64,000 bases of DNA, taken from CAYUWG01 sp964448285 (GTDB taxonomy: Bacteria; Bacteroidota; Ignavibacteria; SZUA-365). Under the pieces are notes generated by a model that was not told the origin of the DNA, did not search any database, and was given only the letters and a program-made list of their open reading frames with translations. Every line of letters begins with the position of its first letter. Within the stretch, counting starts at the first letter, position 1. Shown here piece by piece: positions 53,432 through 63,363 of this stretch. Both the position numbers and the translations under genes were made by a program. Location of the stretch: the NCBI GenBank assembly GCA_964448285.1, contig CAYUWG010000002.1, positions 58,379 to 122,378 on the forward strand. Direction: 5' to 3'.

Positions 53432-56400
53432 ATGAAACGGTATTTCACGATTCTCTGTCTCTGGTTCCTCGGAACACTCATTGCACTTGCCCAACAATTT
53501 CCCATTGGAGGGTATGGGATATACAAACCTGTCTTTGGCGGGCTTCCGGTGACGGACACCATTCCTCCCGGCATTTGGCATCTCGTTCGCGATGCCGGCT
53601 TTACGCATGTCCACTTCTTTGTCCCGGATACGACGCCACAGTTCAACATGGAAGTTATCCAACGTGCACGCGAACACGGTATGCACTCGGTGCCGACGTA
53701 CACCTGGCCGGGGAACCGTGGTTACGATTCCGTTACAACCGGACGCCGATGGCGACATCAACCTGAATATTCAGTGCATTTCCCCTCATTCCAGGGGCGT
53801 GTCGGTGAAGCGTACGCCGACAATTTTGGAGCAGACTCTCTTGAGAGAGCTGTCAAGGATGCCGATGCTTTTGATTCAACATTCAATAGTTGGCGTGCTG
53901 TCACAGGTACGCACTCAGCAGGCCACATCGGTATAACGGGAACAGTCGGCGGTCAAGTAACCAACAATCCACTTCACGTGCGTGTGAGGCTGAGGTTACC
54001 GGATTATCAAAATGTCACTCATGGAGATAGTGTGTTAAGAATGCGGGTAACTACGGGCGGCACAGAACTGATGAACACGGGCTTCACAACTGAAGTACTG
54101 AAACGCACTCCTTGGACGGATGGCATCGGAGACACTCTTCGTTCGAATGATCAGTACGGCGAAGTGCATGTCGGACAATTCACGAAACAGCAGGCGAACG
54201 GCACATATCAAATAGAGGTCTATTGGCATGGGCTCGTGTCGGTGAACGTAGATTATATCGCAGTGGATGATGATTCAGCGGACGTGCTTTTCCGAGGCGA
54301 TTATGACGACGTACTCGATCTCTGGCAGCAACAGTACGGAAACGGTTCCGGACCAGCTCTGTTCATGAATAGAGAAGAACCTCTCACGACACACCTCACA
54401 CTCATAGGCTATATCGAGGAGCGGATACAGAAATTCAATTACCCGTCAGGTCAGCAGCGTATACGGACTATAAGCTTCAACTGGGAAGGACAACGCGATG
54501 AACCGTTGCGGTTCATGCTTGAAACACGTCAAGCACAATACTCGACGGATATTTACCCGATTCGGGCTCTTCCAGAACATACTCGGGCGAATCTTGAAAA
54601 TGAAAACAATATGGCTGACTTCCAAGGATATATTGACCAAGAGATAAGTGAAAATCTGAAACTTGCTTCAACCGACATCAATCGATACAATCCCTTTCAT
54701 TCTTTATGGTATTGCACGCAATTGCATAGTTGGTCAGCTTTTAATGAAAGTACTCAAAGTATGGAACCGTGGAACCGTGAACCTGCGAATGACGAGATCA
54801 GAATGCTGGTGAATATTGCGATGTGCTATGGAGCGAAAGGGATCTGGTATTTCCAAGTAAAGGCAGCAGATAATTGTGGCTTACCAAGTGAAGGTCAGAC
54901 TTATCTGGAAATAGTTAACGGTGATACACTCTGGTTTCCATTCGTCGGTCTCATCGATCCGTGTAATGTACCGCGCACGAACAACTCCTACGGCGAAAAC
55001 AAATACGCCGGTGTTACCGCCATAAATAAGAAACTCGCCGTGCTCGGCCCGCATCTCGTCAACCTCCGTTGGCAGGATGCATTCTCACGACATAATGAGG
55101 ACGAGGATTTCCCCAACAATCCGCCGGTGTTTGGGAATTTTGTACCCAAATTCGCCCTGCTGGACTCGCTGAAGATTACACGACTGCGCACATACGATCA
55201 ACAAGGCAGAATGGACATCTTTACTGATCGTTACGTCGAAGTCGGCTGGTTGCGAAATCCCACTGATACGACGGAGTTCATCTATGTGACAAACAGACGC
55301 GTACTCGATAATGGAGGAAGAATGATCGTCATCGGTTTCAATGGGACCGAGAACTTAGCGTACAAAGATATGTACTCGAAAAATATCGACGTGATTTCGG
55401 TCAACGCTGACAGCCTTCAGGTGACGCTCGACCCCGGCGACGGCACGCTCCTGCGAATCGACTCCGCGCGCTGGAAAAGAAACGAGATCGTAGAAGAGAC
55501 GCTCACTATCCATCCGAAAGCCATTCTTCGCATCGCTCCGGGATATACACTCACCGTCTCTGACACAGGAACAGTACTTATAAAGGATAGCGCAACACTC
55601 ATCCTCGAAAAGGGTTCGAACCTTGCAGTCAATCGTGGGGGACGCTTCTTGTTCGAAGGCCCGAACAGCAAGCTCATCCTCGCAGGTGATGACACGATCT
55701 CCGGTGGTGGTTCTATCGTCAATGCGAACATCATCCTGAGAGGTGACATCCGCTTTCATATCCCCGAGGGCGACACGCTGAAATTTCAAGGTGGCGGAAA
55801 ATTGGAGTGTGACGAGTACTACGATCCCGATTCATCGCGTCTCGTCATTTTAGGTCATGTCCGTTTTGAAGACGCGGGCGATGAATACCAATTCGGTTGG
55901 TGCATCGACTCGATCCATGTCGATGACGGGACTCAACAGATCGTTTCCATATTCGAGACCGCGCCGGGAGTCACGCTTTCATTTCTCCCAAATATAGTTT
56001 CATGGCAGCAGGGACGAATGTATGGCCGGGGAAATACTTCCGATAGCAGCCGGTGGCAATTCCGCAACGAAGCGAATTGTGACGTCTATGGGCATCTTAT
56101 CGGGTCTCATACAATCTTCGAAGCAAGCCCGTTGGATTCGATCCCAAGTTGGGACGGGATATTAGTCGCATACGAGAATTCACTGATACAACTCGACAGT
56201 TGTTATCTCCATCAGATTCGTGTTCATCCAAGCAGTGGCGGTTCTGCGATTCATTTTTATCAATCACTCTCCTTCGACAACAGAATCAATAATTGTATCA
56301 TTCGCAGGATCGCCGGTCAAGGCTATGGAGAGGAGCGCGTGAGAATCCAAGTGCCTGTCAAACTTCGCGTCTTCGATCTCCTCGGTCGAGAAGTCGCGCG

Positions 56401-56536
56401 ACTTGTCGATGGCTGGCAGCAGGAAGGAACGTACGCTGAAGTGTTCAATGCATCGCGTCTGCCTTCGGGCGTCTATGTCTATGTGCTATCGACGCCATAC
56501 TCGCATGTGAGCGGGCGGTTGTTGCTTATGAAATGA
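53432..56536 (+). CDS. Large secreted protein, TIM-barrel-like N-terminus and beta-helix, with truncated T9SS domain
   Basis: A 1034-residue exported protein with a signal peptide ending ALAQ. The N-terminal part (PVTDTIPPGIWHLVRDAGFT, MEVIQRAREHGMHSVPTY) looks like the start of a glycoside-hydrolase-type barrel. MLVNIAMCYGAKGIWYFQVK, further on, is like the conserved last strands of such barrels. About 680-960 holds right-handed beta-helix character (LILEKGSNLAVNRGGRFLFE). The C-terminal T9SS domain (LRVFDLLGREVARLVDG ... GRLLLMK) lacks the usual YPNPF strand. A polysaccharide-active role is inferred only. Confidence 0.72.
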   Translation: MKRYFTILCLWFLGTLIALAQQFPIGGYGIYKPVFGGLPVTDTIPPGIWHLVRDAGFTHVHFFVPDTTPQFNMEVIQRAREHGMHSVPTYTWPGNRGYDSVTTGRRWRHQPEYSVHFPSFQGRVGEAYADNFGADSLERAVKDADAFDSTFNSWRAVTGTHSAGHIGITGTVGGQVTNNPLHVRVRLRLPDYQNVTHGDSVLRMRVTTGGTELMNTGFTTEVLKRTPWTDGIGDTLRSNDQYGEVHVGQFTKQQANGTYQIEVYWHGLVSVNVDYIAVDDDSADVLFRGDYDDVLDLWQQQYGNGSGPALFMNREEPLTTHLTLIGYIEERIQKFNYPSGQQRIRTISFNWEGQRDEPLRFMLETRQAQYSTDIYPIRALPEHTRANLENENNMADFQGYIDQEISENLKLASTDINRYNPFHSLWYCTQLHSWSAFNESTQSMEPWNREPANDEIRMLVNIAMCYGAKGIWYFQVKAADNCGLPSEGQTYLEIVNGDTLWFPFVGLIDPCNVPRTNNSYGENKYAGVTAINKKLAVLGPHLVNLRWQDAFSRHNEDEDFPNNPPVFGNFVPKFALLDSLKITRLRTYDQQGRMDIFTDRYVEVGWLRNPTDTTEFIYVTNRRVLDNGGRMIVIGFNGTENLAYKDMYSKNIDVISVNADSLQVTLDPGDGTLLRIDSARWKRNEIVEETLTIHPKAILRIAPGYTLTVSDTGTVLIKDSATLILEKGSNLAVNRGGRFLFEGPNSKLILAGDDTISGGGSIVNANIILRGDIRFHIPEGDTLKFQGGGKLECDEYYDPDSSRLVILGHVRFEDAGDEYQFGWCIDSIHVDDGTQQIVSIFETAPGVTLSFLPNIVSWQQGRMYGRGNTSDSSRWQFRNEANCDVYGHLIGSHTIFEASPLDSIPSWDGILVAYENSLIQLDSCYLHQIRVHPSSGGSAIHFYQSLSFDNRINNCIIRRIAGQGYGEERVRIQVPVKLRVFDLLGREVARLVDGWQQEGTYAEVFNASRLPSGVYVYVLSTPYSHVSGRLLLMK

Positions 56537-56565
56537 CATCCGGCATGTTCAGCATTCAATAACGA

Positions 56566-56592
56566 AAGCCCTGGCAAATCGCCGGGGCTTTT
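56566..56592 (+). terminator. Rho-independent terminator after the beta-helix gene
   Basis: AAGCCCTGGC-AAATC-GCCGGGGCTT followed by TT: a 9-bp GC-rich stem with one G-T wobble, 30 bases after the stop and before the convergent OmpA gene. Confidence 0.8.
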
Positions 56593-56622
56593 CATTTCTA
56601 AGAAGCAATTCGAATCGAACGG

Positions 56623-58611
56623 TTATTCGTATCCGACGGGCGTGATGACTTCGATAATGACGGTGCGGCTGTATGTGCGGCCTTCAGGGAGGTCGTTGTC
56701 GAAAAGCAACTCCTCTTCACCGACGCCGCGAGCTTCGATGTTCGATGCCGTTAGGTTGTTGCGCACTTCTTCTGCGCGCCGCTCGGAGAGCGCCTTGTTG
56801 TGTGCGCTTTCCCCGATGCGGTCGGTGTATCCGATGATGCGAACGGACGACTGCGCCTTGATCGCGGAACGAATGGTCTGGAGAATCTGAAGATTCGCGC
56901 CCTTGATATCAGCCTTGTCGAAATCGAACAGGATTAATGCGAAGCGGTCGATCACTTTATCCGCGATGCGTTCGATGCGCTTCTTCTGCACCGTGATGTA
57001 ATCGATGTTCAACTGCTGCTGGTTCGTGACGAAGCGCTTGCCGGTATTGTCCTGAACGGACAGGAGGAACTTCACGTCCTTCGGCGACATGTCGCGTGCA
57101 TCGGCGAGGTTGAACTCCCAGTCGATGTATTCCGGGATTTCGCTTCCGCCGCCCTGCATGAACACGACGGAATCGTCGATGGCAACCTGAACGTGCCATT
57201 GCGCGAGTCCCGCTTTCGCATGAACCGTCGGTTTGAATTTGATCTTCGAAGCCGCGGCAACACGAAACGTATCTGCAACGGTGACCGGCTGCATGATTTC
57301 CCACGTGTCGCTCGAAATCTCCACGCGCCTGTTTTCAACGACGCCGTCGGCTTCACCCGTCGAGCTGTTCATGAGCGGCAGATTCCGCGACTTGGACTCC
57401 ATGCGATTTGCCGCAATGCCCCAGATGTCCTTCAGATAAGCGCGAACACGCTCGGCGCGTTTTTTCGAAAGATCGATGTTCCTGCGCTCCTGGCCTTCGT
57501 CGGAATTACATCCGGTGATGGTGATGCGCGCCGACGGATTTTCCCGCAGCCTCTGCCCGATGATGTTCAGCACGTTGTGATGAATGGGAATGGTCGTTTG
57601 CTCCGGAATGGACTGGATCGAAAACGTTTCCGTCTCCGCAGGTCCGATAAGTTTGTAACGCAGAGGGAGGGCCGCGCTGCCTTCTTCGAAAAACACGTAG
57701 GGAAGCAATGGGTACATCGACGTGCCGACAAATTCCTCCATGCGCAACGTCGGATTCGCCGTGATCTCGCTGTTCTCACTGACGCCCATCGCTGTGATTT
57801 CAGCATACAACTCGGGTATCTCGATTTTCTTCGGTTCGGGAATCGGCACTTCGGGTAGCTCTTCTTCGGGAGTGGAACGGAACACGAGACCGAGACCACC
57901 CATGAGCCAATGGTCGCGCCAATCGGTGCTCTTCACCACCGTCATGATGTTCGCGCCTGCAAAGAGCTGCGGCGAAAGAAACAGCGAACCGGAGCTATTC
58001 ATCGGGAAGAGAAGACGAACTCCGAGCGACGGCCCGGCGATGGTCTTCTGTGTTTCCGGAATATCGCCCGCGTATTCGTTCCGTACTCGAAGACCGTTTT
58101 CGATGAAGGTCCCGCGCGTCGCCGGTTCGATGATCGTCTCCTTCTGCTCGAAGGTATGCTTCACGCGATAGCCTCCGTATGCGCCGATGAGAAGTTGAAA
58201 CGAGGGCGCAAGTGAGAAGCCGTAAAGCATGCCGAGGTTTCCACTCCACAGCGTCGATTTCATCGTGTGTTCGAAAACTCCGTCGAGCGATTCGCTTCCT
58301 GCGATCATGCTCATCTTCTCCTGCGCCTTCAGCGTCAGTCCGTTCGATTGCACGTCCGCTTTCAATTCGAGGAATGAGTTTGTCCCTAACGCAATGTCAT
58401 AGAAAAATCCTCCGCCGAATCCAAAGCCGTTCTCATTGCCGAAGGTCGGGCAGCAGTTCGGCACGCCCGGCAACGATTTGAAATCCGCCTGGTGCACGTT
58501 CAAACCTGCGGAACCGAAGATGCCAAAAGCGTTTCGGAGTTCGTCTCCTTGAGCGTGAACGAGAAGCGGGAAAAACGCAGTGAGCAGAACTGAGCGCGAG
58601 AAGAAACGCAT
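56623..58611 (-). CDS. Outer-membrane protein with two OmpA-like peptidoglycan-binding domains
   Basis: A 662-residue envelope protein. Signal peptide ends LVHAQ (about 21). An N-terminal beta-barrel of about 230 residues contains PSLGVRLLFPMNS and LMGGLGLVFRS. A first OmpA-like domain (about 305-435) has LPYVFFEEGSAALP, ITGCNSDEGQERRN and RAERVRAYLKDI. A second (about 550-660) has ALILFDFDKADI, RIIGYTDRIGESAHN and ALSERRAEEVRNNL. Both keep the peptidoglycan-contact Asp/Arg pattern. Two such domains are unusual. The gene is the third of a three-gene set (barrel, choice-of-anchor-D, this), 3 bp after its neighbour. Confidence 0.88.
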   Translation of the reverse strand: MRFFSRSVLLTAFFPLLVHAQGDELRNAFGIFGSAGLNVHQADFKSLPGVPNCCPTFGNENGFGFGGGFFYDIALGTNSFLELKADVQSNGLTLKAQEKMSMIAGSESLDGVFEHTMKSTLWSGNLGMLYGFSLAPSFQLLIGAYGGYRVKHTFEQKETIIEPATRGTFIENGLRVRNEYAGDIPETQKTIAGPSLGVRLLFPMNSSGSLFLSPQLFAGANIMTVVKSTDWRDHWLMGGLGLVFRSTPEEELPEVPIPEPKKIEIPELYAEITAMGVSENSEITANPTLRMEEFVGTSMYPLLPYVFFEEGSAALPLRYKLIGPAETETFSIQSIPEQTTIPIHHNVLNIIGQRLRENPSARITITGCNSDEGQERRNIDLSKKRAERVRAYLKDIWGIAANRMESKSRNLPLMNSSTGEADGVVENRRVEISSDTWEIMQPVTVADTFRVAAASKIKFKPTVHAKAGLAQWHVQVAIDDSVVFMQGGGSEIPEYIDWEFNLADARDMSPKDVKFLLSVQDNTGKRFVTNQQQLNIDYITVQKKRIERIADKVIDRFALILFDFDKADIKGANLQILQTIRSAIKAQSSVRIIGYTDRIGESAHNKALSERRAEEVRNNLTASNIEARGVGEEELLFDNDLPEGRTYSRTVIIEVITPVGYE

Positions 58612-58614
58612 GGG

Positions 58615-61600
58615 CTACTTTACGACCGACATTGTTTTGCGAAGCAGCACCGTCGGCGTCAGCAGGACGTAGTGATACATGCCGGAAGAGAGCGACGAAG
58701 CATCGAAGCGCACGACGTAGCGCCCGGCATCGAGGTTCGTATCGACCAACGTTGCGACGATGCGTCCGAGATTATCCAACACGATGAGCCGTGTGCGCGC
58801 AGGTTCGATCACTTCGTATTCGATTTCGGTAATCGGGTTGAACGGATTCGGACGGTTCTGCTTGAGCATGATTTCTCCGTCCGGATTGAGCAGGCGATAC
58901 CCGCCTTCCCGACACACGTCAGAAAGTGAGAACGATCCGGGTTGCTCACGAAGGTCGAGGACGCCGCCGACCGCAGATGCATTTTCCAAGGTCAGCACAC
59001 AGCCTGTGTCGTTTCCTAAACCGGCCATGAAGGGAAGCGCAGCAATCTGCCCACTGCTCGAACCGGTGACGGTGAACGTCAGATCGACGAGCCTGTCGTT
59101 GCCTTCGGTCCTCGTCGGGGACTGGAACAATGGACGAAGGAGCGTTCGATTGAATCGCAATGTCGCGGTGATGGCGGTCACGCCGGTTGCCGCCAAGTTG
59201 CGCACACTGTCGAGGTAGAACGGAATCAGTATCGTTTCACCGGCAGCGGCGCGAACGTTACCCGCGCGAAGAATCGCAGCGACAATAAGGTATGTGCCGG
59301 TGACCGAGCGTTGGATCGGTTCGCACGAAGGACTTGTCCGGAGAGTAACGAAAGAAGAGTGCGAGCCTTGCGTTGCCGGTTCATGGAAGCGCAGAGTGAT
59401 TTGTGCGGAATCGCCCGGCGCCAGTACACGCGGCATAGATGAAAGAATTTCGAATTGCGACGGTGTGCGGAGGCTGAGACTATCAAGCCGAACACTGATG
59501 GTGCTTGCATTGCGGATGGTGACGGTTCGCAATGCGGGAAAACTTCCGGGAAAGACCGTTCCGAAATCCGTGTCCTGCATGAGCAGCGAGAGAATATCCC
59601 GGCTGCCGTTGAGCTGGATCTCCACGCTTGGGTTGTTGATGTCATTGCTTGTGACGGTTAACCTCGCGCTCGCTGATCCGGCTGATGAACGGGTGAACGA
59701 AACGCGGATCGTTTGCGAACCGCCGGGCGAAATGGTCATCGGCAAAGGCGGTTGAACGAGTTGCCAGTCGGGATCGCCGGTGATCGTGACCGATGAGATC
59801 GTGAGATCGACGGAACCGGAATTGCGAATCTCGATCGTCGTATCACGCGGGCCGGATGTGCAAAGCAATGGAAAGAGCGTCAGGCTTCTCGCGACGACGA
59901 TACCGGGCACGGATTGCCGCGTGCCGGAGACTCGCGCGGTGGCAATTTCACACGAAGGTTCGGTCGTGAGTGAAAGCGTGGCGTTGTAATCACCGTCGGT
60001 TCCGGGATCGTTGAATCGAATGCTGATTGTCGTTGAAGCGCCGACGGCTAGCTGAATGGGAAATGCCGACTCGATGCTGAACGGTGTTGTCGGAAAGAAA
60101 GAACCTGCCGTAATCGTGATGTCGCGCGTCCCTGTGTTTCGTACCGACAACTGGGTGCCGACAGGAAACGATGCAGGTTGGAGAATCCCGAATGCATGAT
60201 CGCTCACGAGTGCGTTCACGGAATCTTTCTCGCCGAGCAAAGAGATGCGCAGGATCGAAAAATCCTTCGAGTTGCTCGTGATCGTGACTTCGCCGAATGC
60301 GCTGCCCGTCGTGTTTGCGATGTAACGAATCGGGATAACATCCGACTGCATGGGTTGGATTGTCAGCGGCAGAGAGACCGGCGGCGCTAAAACGAACGCG
60401 GTGCCGGACGTGATCGCAAGGTCGCTGATCACGAGCGGAGAGCCGCCCGTGTTTCGAACGACGATGGTCGTATCGAAAGCAGGCCCGCCGCAGAGCCGCG
60501 TTCCGAAATCCACGCGTGATGGTGCGGAGATATTCGGCAGCGTCGAACGCGTGCCTGAGATAGCAACGGTGAAGCGCCCGCATTGGAAATTACGCTGGAG
60601 ATTGAGTGAGTCAAGGTAGCTTCCATCGGACCCCGGATCGGAAAAACGAATCGAGAGAGAAGTCGAGTCTCCTGCGGGGATGGTAACGGGAAGCGACGTC
60701 GCGAGATCGAATGGAAACGGAAACTTGAACGATGACGCAGTGAGCGTAATCGGAAGGGTACTCTCATTGCGAACGACGAGCGGCCGCTGGACGGGAAAAT
60801 CCTGCGGCGTCACGATACCGAAATCCAAAGGCGATGCTTCGATGCGTGCGTATTCTGCCCGCGCTGTAATGAAGATCGACAGCGATGGTTCGTTCGCAGC
60901 GTTGCTTATGATCGTAAGAACCGTGGAAGAGAGACCTTCGATGATGGGTTGATATCGAACGACGATCGTGGTCGATTGTCCCGGTTTGATCGTTTTTGGA
61001 AACGAAGAGAGAAGCGTGAATTCAGCGCTGCCGTTGAGGGTTGCGGAAGAAAGGATGAGGTCGAAAACACCGGTGTTCGTCACGGTGATTGCCGTATCGC
61101 TTTGCCTGAAGGAACAGAGTTGCGTTGCGAACTCGACGGCTCCCGGCGCAGAGATGAACGGCGCTGATATCTTCGTGCCTGCGACAAGCAAGCGCAACGG
61201 AGTGCACGTCGGCGAGTGGATGATGCTGAGCGTATCCGAGTAATAGCCATCGGCCCCCGGATCGACGAAGCGGATGGGAATCGTCGAGCGTTGACCCGGC
61301 CCGAGTACGACCGGAGCTCCGCCAAGCAATTGAAACGGCGGCGCTCCGCCGAAGAACAGAGAGTCGATGCGCATCTGCACGTTGCCGACGTTCGTGACTT
61401 CTATCGACTGAACGACCGGGAAGTCGGCAGGACGAAGCGTGCCGAAGTACAACGACAATGCGCGAAGCTCGGCGTGTTCCTTTCGGCCCACGAGTGACGA
61501 CGTGAAAACGGGTGCGTTCAGTGCGTTGCTCGTGATGCGCAACGTCGCGAAGTGGTCGCCCTGAAATGCAGGCGCATAGCGCACGGGTATGGCAAGCGAA

Positions 61601-62514
61601 TTTCCCGGCGCGATCGACGCAGGCAGTGTCGGTTTCGGATTGAAACGGAAACTGCTGTCCTGCAGAATGCTAAGGGTTTGAATGAGAAGGTTGTCCGTTC
61701 CCGGATTCGTGATTACGATGACGGTGTCCTTCGGTGTGTTCGTACAGATGGGAATGGACATCCGAACGATGGCGGGACCGTTGATGCTCGTGCTGAACCA
61801 CTTCGAACCGGAAACGAAGACCTTGAAATCCGCACATGACGGCGTGAATTGAAAACGCAGTTCGTCCGTGTACTGCCCGTCGCTTCCCGGATCGTTGAAC
61901 CGGATGACTAAAGGTACAGTCGCGTTAGGATTGACCGAAGCAGGCAGGCCGGAGAGAATTTGAAACGGCGAGCCTGGCGGGAATGAAGCGCCTTGAATCT
62001 GGATGGGAATCGTTCCGCTGTTTCGAACGGCAAGAATCCGGTCTTGCGGGAAGTTCGTCGAACTGATGCTTCCGAATTCTACGTCCGAAGCTGTGATGCC
62101 GATGCTGTCCCTGAAGCCTTCGAGCGGGACATCATACGTCGCCGCGTTCGATGCATCCGATTGCAAACGAAGAGCCGCAATGCGCTGGCTCGAACCACGC
62201 GGCAGAAATCGAATAATGAATGGAGTCGAATCGCCCGCTGCGACGACCACCTGCGGTGGAATGGATGCAGGGGCGACAATCGTGAAGTCCAATGCATGTG
62301 TTCCTATGACGCTCGCACCGAGGATCGTGAAATCGCTCGACCCGGTGTTGCGAATCCAAAGCGCGGATTCCTTCGGATACTCCGAGAAGCAAATGCCTCT
62401 CGCGAATGTGAGTGGCGACGCCTCGATTCGTGATAACGCTCCCGGTTGTTGTCCGGGAGCGTGTATCCAGAAAAGACTGAGGAGGAGAAGTGTTAACGGA
62501 ATGCGAAGGATCAA
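58615..62514 (-). CDS. Ten-module choice-of-anchor-D T9SS protein
   Basis: A 1299-residue exported protein with a signal peptide ending APGQ. Ten beta-sandwich modules of about 105 residues follow the signal. They alternate two subtypes: one with a Cys and DT(T/A)I.V.N.G strand (RLCGGPAFDTTIVVRN), the other with FG...P.FP..R....N (FGSISSTNFPQDRILAVRN). The AB pair occurs five times. A cohesin-like segment (AAGETILIPFYLDS ... LRFNRTLL) and a T9SS domain (NRPNPFNPITEIEY ... GMYHYVL) finish it. It is probably a long surface fibre or stalk. ATG 62514 lies 20 bp after the beta-barrel gene's stop. Confidence 0.87.
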   Translation of the reverse strand: MILRIPLTLLLLSLFWIHAPGQQPGALSRIEASPLTFARGICFSEYPKESALWIRNTGSSDFTILGASVIGTHALDFTIVAPASIPPQVVVAAGDSTPFIIRFLPRGSSQRIAALRLQSDASNAATYDVPLEGFRDSIGITASDVEFGSISSTNFPQDRILAVRNSGTIPIQIQGASFPPGSPFQILSGLPASVNPNATVPLVIRFNDPGSDGQYTDELRFQFTPSCADFKVFVSGSKWFSTSINGPAIVRMSIPICTNTPKDTVIVITNPGTDNLLIQTLSILQDSSFRFNPKPTLPASIAPGNSLAIPVRYAPAFQGDHFATLRITSNALNAPVFTSSLVGRKEHAELRALSLYFGTLRPADFPVVQSIEVTNVGNVQMRIDSLFFGGAPPFQLLGGAPVVLGPGQRSTIPIRFVDPGADGYYSDTLSIIHSPTCTPLRLLVAGTKISAPFISAPGAVEFATQLCSFRQSDTAITVTNTGVFDLILSSATLNGSAEFTLLSSFPKTIKPGQSTTIVVRYQPIIEGLSSTVLTIISNAANEPSLSIFITARAEYARIEASPLDFGIVTPQDFPVQRPLVVRNESTLPITLTASSFKFPFPFDLATSLPVTIPAGDSTSLSIRFSDPGSDGSYLDSLNLQRNFQCGRFTVAISGTRSTLPNISAPSRVDFGTRLCGGPAFDTTIVVRNTGGSPLVISDLAITSGTAFVLAPPVSLPLTIQPMQSDVIPIRYIANTTGSAFGEVTITSNSKDFSILRISLLGEKDSVNALVSDHAFGILQPASFPVGTQLSVRNTGTRDITITAGSFFPTTPFSIESAFPIQLAVGASTTISIRFNDPGTDGDYNATLSLTTEPSCEIATARVSGTRQSVPGIVVARSLTLFPLLCTSGPRDTTIEIRNSGSVDLTISSVTITGDPDWQLVQPPLPMTISPGGSQTIRVSFTRSSAGSASARLTVTSNDINNPSVEIQLNGSRDILSLLMQDTDFGTVFPGSFPALRTVTIRNASTISVRLDSLSLRTPSQFEILSSMPRVLAPGDSAQITLRFHEPATQGSHSSFVTLRTSPSCEPIQRSVTGTYLIVAAILRAGNVRAAAGETILIPFYLDSVRNLAATGVTAITATLRFNRTLLRPLFQSPTRTEGNDRLVDLTFTVTGSSSGQIAALPFMAGLGNDTGCVLTLENASAVGGVLDLREQPGSFSLSDVCREGGYRLLNPDGEIMLKQNRPNPFNPITEIEYEVIEPARTRLIVLDNLGRIVATLVDTNLDAGRYVVRFDASSLSSGMYHYVLLTPTVLLRKTMSVVK

Positions 62515-62534
62515 AGCGGAGATGGTGTTGTGAG

Positions 62535-63230
62535 TCAGATTGCGAAGAGGTAGGAAACGGAGAACAGGATGTTCGGCATCCGGAAATTATCATCGAGCCG
62601 GGGGAGCTTCGAGTTGTCCGTCGGTGAAGTCGCTGCCTCAGTAAGCGGATAGCTTGCCGTCAGTGCGACGCGCAAACTTCCTTGCTCGTTCGACATCACG
62701 GAAAACATCCCGCCAAGCCGCCCTTCGATAAGGAGCTTCCGTTCGTCGTCCGCGGGTGAGATGTCTGCTCTCAGATATCCGGGCAACCCGCCCGACATCG
62801 AATTCGTAATCTCTGCCGAAACGGGGAGACCGAAGTTGAATCCAACGAAGAACGCTTCTCCGAATTTCAACGCCGGCGCGAAAAACATGTAGCTGAAGGT
62901 CCCTTCCGTCGTGAGCAGCGAGCCGAGTTTGACGTCCTGGTCGCGCGGATAATCGCGATCGACATGAGAGTTCTCGTCGCTGAAAGACACGGACTGGTAG
63001 CCGAGGCCGACGAGGAGGCTCAGGTTATTGCCGACCTGAATATCCGCATTGACGCCGGCAACGAACCCGGGTGTGATGGAGCGTTGCGCGTCGGACACGT
63101 GATAGTCCGCAGTGTTCATTGCAATGTTGATCCCGAATGTCGGACCGACTTCAATCTTCTTCTTCTCTTGTGCTTCCGTAAAGCAGGAGAGAACCGAGAG
63201 AAGGATAAGAGACAAAGAGAGTACTTTCAT
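62535..63230 (-). CDS. Outer-membrane beta-barrel protein
   Basis: A 231-residue protein of the PorT/outer-membrane-beta-barrel type. ATG 63230 starts a signal peptide ending TEAQ (about 20). KKIEVGPTFGINIAMNTADY and TPGFVAGVNADIQVGNNLSLLVGLGYQSVSF are typical first strands; the final strand ends VSYLFAI. It is the first gene of the barrel - choice-of-anchor-D - double-OmpA set. Barrels of this kind often assist T9SS or surface-protein display, but a specific role is not shown. Confidence 0.8.
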   Translation of the reverse strand: MKVLSLSLILLSVLSCFTEAQEKKKIEVGPTFGINIAMNTADYHVSDAQRSITPGFVAGVNADIQVGNNLSLLVGLGYQSVSFSDENSHVDRDYPRDQDVKLGSLLTTEGTFSYMFFAPALKFGEAFFVGFNFGLPVSAEITNSMSGGLPGYLRADISPADDERKLLIEGRLGGMFSVMSNEQGSLRVALTASYPLTEAATSPTDNSKLPRLDDNFRMPNILFSVSYLFAI

Positions 63231-63363
63231 ATGCAACCTTGAATGAGTGTGAAATCGCACGGCAAATGTACTGTGAATGGGCGAATCGGTGAAATGGAGC
63301 AACGCTTTTGCCATCGTCTCACGCAAGAACCGCAGTATTCGCGCAAGCAACGATGCCGCCGCT

